Below are positions 17,676 through 24,587 of a stretch of DNA of 48,292 bases, piece after piece. Position numbers and translations under genes: made by a program. The notes under the pieces are model-generated. The model was given only the letters and a program-made list of their open reading frames with translations. It was not told the DNA's origin and searched no databases. The stretch comes from JBCCGR01 sp039029195 (lineage in GTDB: Bacteria > Pseudomonadota > Alphaproteobacteria > Rhizobiales > Rhizobiaceae): NCBI GenBank assembly GCA_039029195.1, contig JBCCGR010000035.1:1-48292 (forward strand), in the 5' to 3' direction. Position 1 is the stretch's first letter. Every line of letters begins with the position of its first letter.

Positions 17676-18854
17676 TTATTTCAGTGCACACTGATCGGCG
17701 TAGGCATCTTTGTGGTTTTTGGCGACAACCTTGACGACTTTGTTCACGATAGTTCCATCAGCTTCTTTGACCACTTCCTGGCCGAGCCAATCGTTCATGG
17801 GGTGATTGTTATTGGCGAGCTTGAAGGTGCCGCGAACCGACGCGAAATCAGCCTTTTTTAGCGCGGAACGGAACCCATCCTGATCCGCTGAAACCTTTCC
17901 TCCAGTCGCCTTCAAGGCGCTGGCGATGAGTTTGGCCGCATCATAACCTTGTGAGGCATAGACCGTAGGCGTGCGCCCATAGGCCTTCTTGAAGCCGTCC
18001 ACGAAAGCTTTGTTGGCATCATTTTCAAGCCAAACGCTCCAGTGCGCTGTGCTCTTCACACCCACCGCGGCATCTTTCACCGCAGACATGATGCGTTCAT
18101 CCATGGAAGCCGTGGAGACAACCAGTGGGAATTTGTCCTTGAGACCGGCTTGCGAATATTGCTTCAGAAAATTGATGCCCATGCCACCTGGGAGAAAATG
18201 GAACACCATTTCGGGATTTGCATCGCGGATCTTTGCAATCTCGGCCGCATAGTCGGTCTGGCCGAGTTTGGTGTAGGTCTCGCCAGCAATTTCGCCTTTG
18301 AAGTAGCGCTTGAAACCGGCAAGTGAGTCTTTGCCAGCCTGATAGTTGGGAGCCAGAATATATGCGTTTTTGTAACCCAGCTCGTTGGCGTAAACACCAG
18401 CGCTCTCGTGAAGACTGTCATTCTGCCAGGACGCCACGAAGTAATTCTCCATGCAGCCCTTTCCTGCAAAGATCGAGGGCGCGGAGTTTGGTGAAACGTA
18501 GAAAGCGCCAGCCTTGATCGTCAGGGGAACAACAACCGGTGTGATGTTGGAGAAGATGACGCCGGTCATGATCTCCACCTTGTCTTTTTTCAGGAACTTG
18601 TCGGCAATCTGCTTTCCGTTGCCAGGCTTGCGGCCGTCGTCCTCAACCAGCACTTCCACTTCGGTACCGCCGAGTTTTCCGCCTTCTTCGGAAACTGCCA
18701 ACAAGAACCCGTCTCGTACATCTTCACCCAAGTAGCCAGCCCCGGTGGACAGGGTGGTGATCATGCCGATTTTGACCGGCTCGGCCAACGCCGATGCGGC
18801 CATTGTCAGCGAAACGGCAGATGCCAGAAGCGTTGATTTGATTGTCATCTTCAT
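17676..18854 (-). CDS. livK: Liv-type ABC transporter periplasmic substrate-binding protein
   Basis: This 392-residue protein has a clear Sec signal peptide (MKMTIKSTLLASAVSLTMAA, cut after ALA). The mature part is a type I periplasmic-binding fold starting VKIGMITTLSTGAGYLGEDV, with YVSPNSAPS and GYDAAKLIASAL typical of the amino-acid/amide/aromatic group. AAGGAGGAATCA just before the ATG is a near-perfect ribosome site. Its position below the 3-hydroxyanthranilate dioxygenase and P450 genes suggests that its ligand is an aromatic compound feeding that pathway. This is inference; branched-chain amino acids remain possible. Confidence 0.88.
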   Translation of the reverse strand: MKMTIKSTLLASAVSLTMAASALAEPVKIGMITTLSTGAGYLGEDVRDGFLLAVSEEGGKLGGTEVEVLVEDDGRKPGNGKQIADKFLKKDKVEIMTGVIFSNITPVVVPLTIKAGAFYVSPNSAPSIFAGKGCMENYFVASWQNDSLHESAGVYANELGYKNAYILAPNYQAGKDSLAGFKRYFKGEIAGETYTKLGQTDYAAEIAKIRDANPEMVFHFLPGGMGINFLKQYSQAGLKDKFPLVVSTASMDERIMSAVKDAAVGVKSTAHWSVWLENDANKAFVDGFKKAYGRTPTVYASQGYDAAKLIASALKATGGKVSADQDGFRSALKKADFASVRGTFKLANNNHPMNDWLGQEVVKEADGTIVNKVVKVVAKNHKDAYADQCALK

Positions 18855-18897
18855 TGATTCCTCCTTGAGCTCACCGATTGATTGAGTTTGATGAAAT

Positions 18898-18946
18898 TCA
18901 CCATGGTGAGCGTAAGTTTGGTTTCCTCATTTATTTTAAGCTTAAA
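18898..18946. promoter_or_regulatory. Two perfect 12-bp palindromes upstream of livK
   Basis: TCACCATGGTGA (18898-18909) and TTTAAGCTTAAA (18935-18946) both lie in the 108-base gap between the P450 stop and the livK ribosome site. Dyads in a leader of this size suggest a secondary regulated promoter for livKHMGF. The binding protein is unknown. The second, A/T-rich one could arise by chance. Confidence 0.35.
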
Positions 18947-18962
18947 CCATTTTTCGGACCAT

Positions 18963-20204
18963 TCAACCGGATTGTGGGTCCAGTACTACGGGTAAACGCA
19001 TCGGCCCCCGAAAGGAAATGTTTGCTGGAAACTCCAGTGGCGTACCCGATTGAAACCGGATTCCTTTATAGCGATCCAGAAGAAGATTGAGCATGGTTTC
19101 CAACTCGATTTTCGCCAATGGTCGCCCGAGGCACAAGTGAATACCGATCCCGAAGGAAAGATGGTTTGAAGCGTTTTCTCTGCAAGGATCAAATGTGTCG
19201 GGGTTCTCAAATTTATCTGGATCGCGGTTGGCCGCGCCAAGTGAAATCATCAACTTGGCTCCCTCTGGCAGCGCCACGCCGCCAAGTTCGGTCTCCCGGG
19301 TTGTCATTCTGCGCCAGGCTACAACGGAGGAATCGTGACGCAACCCTTCCTCCACGACGCCTGGGACCAAAGACCGGTCGTCTCGCAGTGTTTGCCAAAG
19401 ATCGTTCTCAATGACCTGACGGATACAATTTGCGGCCTGGTTGGTGGTCGTTTCGTGTCCGGCGAAGCTGAGGCCGAATAGGATGCTGGCAATTTCCTGA
19501 TCGGTGAGTGGCGCTCCATCTTTGTCGTCTGCCATCAGGTCGCTGGTCATGTCGTCGGCTGGGTTATTGCGGCGCTTTTGCGCAAATTCAACGCAGTACT
19601 CCCAGAACGCAACCATCGTTTCGGCGGCCCTAATCTGATGTTCTTCAGTGGGGCGCCCCCAATTGACAATCAGTTTGTCCGCACACCAGGCTTTGATCTG
19701 ATCCGTATCTTCCTCAGGAAAGCCCACCATTGAAAAGATGGTGACGGCGGGAAGCGGGTAGCAGAGATCGGTCGCCAGATCGACCTCACGTTTTCCCGCG
19801 AAACTGTCCAGCATTTCACTGCAGCGTCGCTCAATGACTGGAGTGAGAACCCGCATGCGGCGGGCTGAGAAAGCGCGAGCAAGCTTTCGACGGATGCGGG
19901 TGTGGCCGGGCTGATCCAGATTGGACATGACCGGCAGAATATTGAACCGGCCTTTGAGGGTGTTCGTTGCCGCTTCACATAAGGGCAACAGAGGGGCTTG
20001 AACATTGCCCGCAGAGTAGGTTTCGTGGTCCCGAAACACCGTCTGCACATCTTCCCATCTGGTAACCAGCCACATATCGAGATCTTCGCAGTAGGAAACA
20101 GGAGCTGCTTCGCGCTGCTGAGCAAGATGAGGGTAGGGGTCGGCAAGGAATGATGAACCGAGAGGATCGACTATAGAGTTCGCGGTCTGGCTTTCAAGAG
20201 TCAT
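18963..20204 (-). CDS. Cytochrome P450 (bacterial, soluble)
   Basis: This 413-residue soluble monooxygenase has all core P450 elements: the I-helix oxygen-activation motif AGHET at 248-252, ExxR as EEGLR with E286/R289, and the heme loop FGIGIHLCLG with Cys358 as thiolate ligand. There is no membrane anchor and no fused reductase, and no ferredoxin gene is seen in the window, so redox partners must come from elsewhere. I chose ATG 20204 (MTLESQT), 11 bases after the dioxygenase stop; the upstream in-frame extension lies in the dioxygenase gene. Coupling to the 3-hydroxyanthranilate dioxygenase suggests that it hydroxylates the precursor ring, which is inference. Confidence 0.92.
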   Translation of the reverse strand: MTLESQTANSIVDPLGSSFLADPYPHLAQQREAAPVSYCEDLDMWLVTRWEDVQTVFRDHETYSAGNVQAPLLPLCEAATNTLKGRFNILPVMSNLDQPGHTRIRRKLARAFSARRMRVLTPVIERRCSEMLDSFAGKREVDLATDLCYPLPAVTIFSMVGFPEEDTDQIKAWCADKLIVNWGRPTEEHQIRAAETMVAFWEYCVEFAQKRRNNPADDMTSDLMADDKDGAPLTDQEIASILFGLSFAGHETTTNQAANCIRQVIENDLWQTLRDDRSLVPGVVEEGLRHDSSVVAWRRMTTRETELGGVALPEGAKLMISLGAANRDPDKFENPDTFDPCRENASNHLSFGIGIHLCLGRPLAKIELETMLNLLLDRYKGIRFQSGTPLEFPANISFRGPMRLPVVLDPQSG

Positions 20205-20215
20205 TGTTTGCGCCG

Positions 20216-20782
20216 CTATCCCGCCGATTCGAGCTTCACCCAGCCTTCCGGTGGCTCTTTGCCAGGATGAACAGCCGCACACTTCGAACAGGTGCGGTCT
20301 TCGATGCTGTTGTAAAACGCTTCGAAGAGAGGAGGCAGGTCTTTGACGATATCTTTGATTTCAACCTCAACCCGATGGACCTTTGCGCCACACTCAAAAC
20401 AGAACCATTCGAAGCCATCCCGGTCTTGGGGCGTTCTTGCACCTTCAACAACCAGACCGACTGAGCCTGGAACCGGGCGCTGCGGTGAGTGGCGCACATG
20501 GGGCGGCAACATGAACACGTCGCCCTCCCTGATGGTCACATCATAGATTTTCCCCTCTTCGGCGATCTTGAGAACCATGTCGCCTATTAGCTGATAGAAA
20601 AACTCTTCAACGGGGTCATCGTGAAAATCTGCGCGCACGTTCGGCCCACCAACAATCATCACAATCATGTTGGTCTTCTCATCGAACAACTGCTTGTTGC
20701 TGACGGGTGGTTTCAGATTGTCCTTGTTTCTCTCAATCCAGTCTTGGAAGTTGAATGGCTTGAGTCTCGGATGCGCGCTCAT
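20216..20782 (-). CDS. nbaC: 3-hydroxyanthranilate 3,4-dioxygenase
   Basis: This 188-residue cupin dioxygenase opens the ring of 3-hydroxyanthranilate to 2-amino-3-carboxymuconate semialdehyde. The known substrate and iron residues are visible: NVRADFHDDPVEEFFYQ supplies the Arg, the iron His and the iron Glu; PPHVRHSPQRP supplies the second iron His and a substrate Arg; VVEGART supplies the Glu. The C-terminal rubredoxin-like pairs FECG and CSKC of the bacterial/fungal form are intact. Length is normal. AGGAAC precedes the ATG at 20782. It sits 81 bases after an alpha/beta hydrolase and 11 before the P450. No decarboxylase for its product is in the window; that product can also close spontaneously to quinolinate. 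Confidence 0.93.
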   Translation of the reverse strand: MSAHPRLKPFNFQDWIERNKDNLKPPVSNKQLFDEKTNMIVMIVGGPNVRADFHDDPVEEFFYQLIGDMVLKIAEEGKIYDVTIREGDVFMLPPHVRHSPQRPVPGSVGLVVEGARTPQDRDGFEWFCFECGAKVHRVEVEIKDIVKDLPPLFEAFYNSIEDRTCSKCAAVHPGKEPPEGWVKLESAG

Positions 20783-20863
20783 GATATGTTCCTAGGTCAG
20801 TTTCGGGCCAGATAGTTTCCACTTGAGCATTTGATTGAACTATCCAAATGTCCGGCCAAATAT

Positions 20864-21595
20864 TCAATCCCGAGCGGCTTCGATGATCTTTTGAGCCAAC
20901 AGTTGTGGATTTGTGAAACAGGCCTCATGCCCACCAGGCATCTGCACGAGACGACACAGACCCAATCGCGCAGGAAATCTCGGAACCCAGGCAAATTCAC
21001 CCGGAGGCATGGCGATGTCCTCGGTGCAGTTGATATATGACTTGGGAATTTGCAGATCGTAGAATGTCTTCAACTCAAGTCGATCGGTAAGTGTTTTCAA
21101 CGGATGCGGCGTTGTCATCTCATATGTTTTTTCGGCCAGCTCCAGCGGTGCATCATTCATAAAGGCTTCGCGCCAAACCGGGAAAGGAAGCTTCACGGCT
21201 CCAGGCCCATACGCGCCCGAAGCTACAATTCCATCCATCATTTCCTTGTAGGGAGGCGGACTGAGGCTCTCAATGGATTCGCCATCCATCAGCACAAAAG
21301 CGTTCCAGTAAATCAGCCGGCGAATCTTCTCAGGCATCGCCTCTGCGAGTTTGGAAATGATAGAGCCACCGTAGGAGTGACCAAGAAGCGCAAAGTCCGA
21401 CAGACCTTTTTCCTCAATATAGTCAATCGCAGACTGCACCGCTTCTGCATGGCCGATTGTCCGATCTACATCACCTGGCCCATTGCCCGCCAAGGTTGGC
21501 GCATAAACTTCGTGACCTTCGCTGGTAAGCGCTTTGGACACCTCGCCCCAAAGTGAGCCATCGTGCCAAGCACCGTGTATCAGCACTATCTTCAT
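20864..21595 (-). CDS. Alpha/beta hydrolase (EstP/methylesterase-like)
   Basis: This 243-residue cytoplasmic hydrolase has an N-terminal oxyanion motif VLIHGAWHDGSLW, nucleophile elbow GHSYGG with Ser74 and a C-terminal His in MPGGHEACFTNP. The pattern is that of the small esterase/hydroxynitrile-lyase-like group that includes plant methylesterases and bacterial pyrethroid esterases. ATG 21595 is preceded by GGAG and gives the normal N-terminus. It is the first gene of the minus-strand operon and faces the LysR gene, so it may release the ring compound from an ester or amide conjugate before P450 and dioxygenase action. The substrate is unknown. Confidence 0.85.
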   Translation of the reverse strand: MKIVLIHGAWHDGSLWGEVSKALTSEGHEVYAPTLAGNGPGDVDRTIGHAEAVQSAIDYIEEKGLSDFALLGHSYGGSIISKLAEAMPEKIRRLIYWNAFVLMDGESIESLSPPPYKEMMDGIVASGAYGPGAVKLPFPVWREAFMNDAPLELAEKTYEMTTPHPLKTLTDRLELKTFYDLQIPKSYINCTEDIAMPPGEFAWVPRFPARLGLCRLVQMPGGHEACFTNPQLLAQKIIEAARD

Positions 21596-21698
21596 GCGAA
21601 ACTCCAAAATCTGCGCGATTGAGGAAATTAGACGTTGTTTTGATATTGCATTCAAATGATAATTGCAGAAGTTGCTATTGGATTTGCAAATACCAAAA

Positions 21699-22658
21699 AT
21701 GAATGATCAAAACCGACACATCAAAATCGTTGAGAGGGTTTCCACCCGGCTGAAACTCAAGCAATTGAGGTTGCTGGTTGCGATTGCCAACCATTCAAGC
21801 ATTCTTCATGCCGCGGACGAAATTTGCATCTCCCAGCCAGCTGCAACCAAACTCTTGAAGGACCTGGAAACGGACTTCGATGTGCGCTTGTTTGATCGCA
21901 CCAATCGGGGCGTGGTTCCAACTGAATATGGGGAAGCGCTCGTGCGTCACGGCAAGCTCATTCTTGCCCAGCTTTCCCACGCAGCGCAGGAACTGGACGA
22001 TCTCAATGAGGGATTGGGCGGGCGGGTGCTCGTTGGAACCCTGCTCACCGCTTCTGCGCAATTGCTGCCGGATGTTATTCGAACACTGCGGGAACAGCGA
22101 CCCAATGTGAGTGTAATCGTACGCGACGGCACCAACGATTTCCTGATGCCGCTGCTCTATTCCGGAGAGCTTGATATGGTGGTTGGCCGGTTGGCGGAAT
22201 ATCGCTATCGGGAAGAGCTTACGCAGGAAATCCTCTACCACGAGGAGGTTGTGATTGTTTGTGCGCAATCCCATCCACTGGCGAGAGCAAAGGCAATGAT
22301 TCTGGAAGATTTGGCCGACTGCAATTGGATCCTGCCACCAACCCAGACCACCCTTCGCCGCCAAATTGAGAAAGAGTTTTTTGACCGCGGATTGGCCTCA
22401 CCACTCAATCCGGTGGAGTGTGTGTCCTTTCTGACAAATCGCTCCCTACTGCTGAACACCAATATGATCGGCATATTTCCCCGGCATGTGGTTCAAAGGG
22501 AGATTGCAAATGGCGAGCTTGCCGTGATCGATTGCGCTTTAAACATCGCGAAAAGCCCTGTGGGCGTGTCATATCGAAAAGAATCTGCTTTATCGCCGGC
22601 AGCATTGGCTTTTTTGAATGAAATGAGAACCATAGCGAAGAAAATTGCTGGTGCCTGA
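21699..22658 (+). CDS. LysR-family transcriptional regulator
   Basis: This 319-residue activator-type protein has an N-terminal helix-turn-helix (LKLKQLRLLVAIANHSSILH, then ADEICISQPAATKLLKDLE) and a LysR effector domain. The ITS-like pattern (QPAATKLLKDLETDF) places it near the GbpR/CbbR-like branch. ATG 21699 is chosen; an upstream TTG at 21663 is open but less likely. The 103-base divergent gap to the hydrolase at 21595 is the classic LysR arrangement, so it is the probable regulator of the dioxygenase/P450/Liv operon. It ends one base before the tail of the convergent aspartate-dehydrogenase-like gene. Confidence 0.9.
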   Translation: MNDQNRHIKIVERVSTRLKLKQLRLLVAIANHSSILHAADEICISQPAATKLLKDLETDFDVRLFDRTNRGVVPTEYGEALVRHGKLILAQLSHAAQELDDLNEGLGGRVLVGTLLTASAQLLPDVIRTLREQRPNVSVIVRDGTNDFLMPLLYSGELDMVVGRLAEYRYREELTQEILYHEEVVIVCAQSHPLARAKAMILEDLADCNWILPPTQTTLRRQIEKEFFDRGLASPLNPVECVSFLTNRSLLLNTNMIGIFPRHVVQREIANGELAVIDCALNIAKSPVGVSYRKESALSPAALAFLNEMRTIAKKIAGA

Positions 22659-22659
22659 T

Positions 22660-23472
22660 CTAGATCCCGATGCGGCTGATACGCCTTTTCAGTTCACCCA
22701 CGATGCTCATGGCAGCCAGCGCTGACGATTTTGGATTTTCAGGCAAAGCATTGCCCTGCACCCGCAGGAAAAGTTCTCCAAATTCGCCAGAGGCCTCTAT
22801 CTCGTGAATATTTTTATCGACGTACGGGTCCGCAATCAGTCTTACGTCCACACTGTCGAGACCGACGCTGGCTAAGGCAATGGTTGCTGCAACGTTGGCG
22901 TTTTTGGGGTAATCGCGAGCGGCCTGACGCGCGGTTCCACGAAAGTGCTCGAACGGCTCCGTCAGGGAACCAAGATCACACTTTTCCTCAGCCGGAGATC
23001 CTTTCCAACCGAGGGGAGATTTGCGACCTGTGTACGTCACCGACGCAATATCACCCACGCTGCCGGATGTAAGCGCATCAATGCCGCCAACAGCACCTGA
23101 GAGAAACCGTATGGAAGCGTTGCCAGCACGGGCGCACTCTTCCAGTTTGACGGCAAATCCGCTGTCTGAAAGGGCGCCGGTTGAAATGGAAATTACGTCA
23201 ACACCGTTTTCCAATGCGCCAGGAACGTGCTCCCGAAGGCCGGAATGGCCCGAACAATCAACCATCAAATCCGGCCAAGACTTCAATGAACCAACGCTTG
23301 TATAAACGGGAAAACGTCCGACCGCGAACGCCTCAGCCCGGCCTTGCGAACCCTTCCGGCAAAGGAGGGCGGCGATGCTGATTTTTGGAATGTTCAGAAC
23401 CTGGTCCACAACATATCCGGCGATGGCGCCATGACCGAGAACCGCAATTTCCAGCTTCTGTGACATTGGCAT
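22660..23472 (-). CDS. L-aspartate dehydrogenase-like protein (NadX/DUF108 family)
   Basis: This 270-residue protein has an N-terminal NAD(P)-binding fold (IAVLGHGAIAGYVVDQVL) and the conserved family regions GAVGGIDAL, TYTGRKSPLGWKGSPAE, YPKNANVAATIALASVGLD and DPYVDKNIHEIEASGEFG; the last contains the catalytic His. Known members convert aspartate to iminoaspartate or run the reverse amination. ATG 23472 is used; ATG 23466 is nearly as likely. It is divergent from the DapA-family gene. In a catabolic setting it may act on another 2-amino or 2-oxo acid; NAD biosynthesis is the alternative, but no nadA or nadC is seen here. Confidence 0.85.
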   Translation of the reverse strand: MPMSQKLEIAVLGHGAIAGYVVDQVLNIPKISIAALLCRKGSQGRAEAFAVGRFPVYTSVGSLKSWPDLMVDCSGHSGLREHVPGALENGVDVISISTGALSDSGFAVKLEECARAGNASIRFLSGAVGGIDALTSGSVGDIASVTYTGRKSPLGWKGSPAEEKCDLGSLTEPFEHFRGTARQAARDYPKNANVAATIALASVGLDSVDVRLIADPYVDKNIHEIEASGEFGELFLRVQGNALPENPKSSALAAMSIVGELKRRISRIGI

Positions 23473-23629
23473 CTTTCATCAAACCAGAAATAGTCTATCG
23501 CATGGATCAGGCCTGCTCGCTATCAATTATGCTGATATCGGCTTTGGGAAATTGGAATTGTTTTCACCTCTCGAATCCCACACTAAAATCACCTGGGAGC
23601 TGACCCGGTTGCCGAGATGGAATTGACCC

Positions 23630-24583
23630 ATGAATTACGCGAAAAATGACGCCAAAGACCATGCCCGTGAACACATGAGGGGTATCTGGGCAGCGGCACT
23701 CAATCCATTCCTTGAAGATGGGTCATTCAATGAAGAAGGGCTTCGCAGCAATATACGCCACTGGGTTGATGATCTCGACATTCAGGGGCTTTTTATTGCC
23801 GGCAAACAGGGTGAGTTTTTCTCCATGTCGCTTGCCGAGAGAAAGAGAAACTTCGAAATTGCTGTTGAAGAGTGCGCGGGCAAAGCAGGCACAATCATGT
23901 CTGCCTCGGACCAGAATTTTGACACGGTGATCGAGCTTGCCCGGCATGCGCAGGATTGCGGCGCAGACTATGTTGTGGTTCACGCTCCGGTTCTGCATTT
24001 CGTGACCGATCAGGACGATACGGTTTTCAACTACTACAAGTCCATCTGCGAGCGGGTCGACATTGGCATCGCCATGTGGAGCCACCCGGACAGCGGGTAT
24101 CTGATGAGTCCCGAACTGTGCGCCCGGATTGCGGAACTTCCCAACATTGTCGCCATCAAATATTCGGTGCCGCGCGAAATGTACGTACGGCTCACCCAAA
24201 TGGTCGGCGACAGGATACATGTGTCAACAGCCTCGGAAACAGAGTGGCTCGACAACATCGAAGAACTGGGCTGGAAACTCTATCTCTGCTCATCTCCGCC
24301 CTATCAGATTCAAAGCAAAAAAGATAAGCGCATGAATGAGTACACAAAGCTGGCGTTTGAGGGAAAATTTGCCGAAGCCCGCAAGGTGCGAGACAGCCTT
24401 GAGCCGGTCCGCAATGCGATCAAGAACACCAAGCCCGGCGGGAAACCTCAGGCCCACGGCAAATATATTCAAGAACTGCTCGGACAGGTCGGTGGGCCGG
24501 TACGTGAGCCTTTGTTGCAACTGACCGACGAAGAAAAGGCCAGAACCAGGGATGCGTTCCTCAATAGTGGCTTGGTGATTTAA
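23630..24583 (+). CDS. Dihydrodipicolinate synthase/N-acetylneuraminate lyase family protein with altered active site
   Basis: This 317-residue class I aldolase/lyase keeps the Schiff-base lysine (K177 in NIVAIKYSV). Two other signatures of true DapA are changed: the GTTGE motif is GKQGE (58-62), and the YNxP tyrosine is replaced by Trp (MWSHPDSGY, W150). It is therefore unlikely to make dihydrodipicolinate for lysine; a hydratase-aldolase or lyase on a 2-oxo acid is a better guess. The C-terminus (TKPGGKPQAHGKYIQELLGQ) is also distinctive. Start ATG 23630 has GAGATGGA upstream. It is divergent from the aspartate-dehydrogenase-like gene and ends four bases from the tail of an aldehyde dehydrogenase. 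Confidence 0.82.
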   Translation: MNYAKNDAKDHAREHMRGIWAAALNPFLEDGSFNEEGLRSNIRHWVDDLDIQGLFIAGKQGEFFSMSLAERKRNFEIAVEECAGKAGTIMSASDQNFDTVIELARHAQDCGADYVVVHAPVLHFVTDQDDTVFNYYKSICERVDIGIAMWSHPDSGYLMSPELCARIAELPNIVAIKYSVPREMYVRLTQMVGDRIHVSTASETEWLDNIEELGWKLYLCSSPPYQIQSKKDKRMNEYTKLAFEGKFAEARKVRDSLEPVRNAIKNTKPGGKPQAHGKYIQELLGQVGGPVREPLLQLTDEEKARTRDAFLNSGLVI

Positions 24584-24587
24584 GCGC

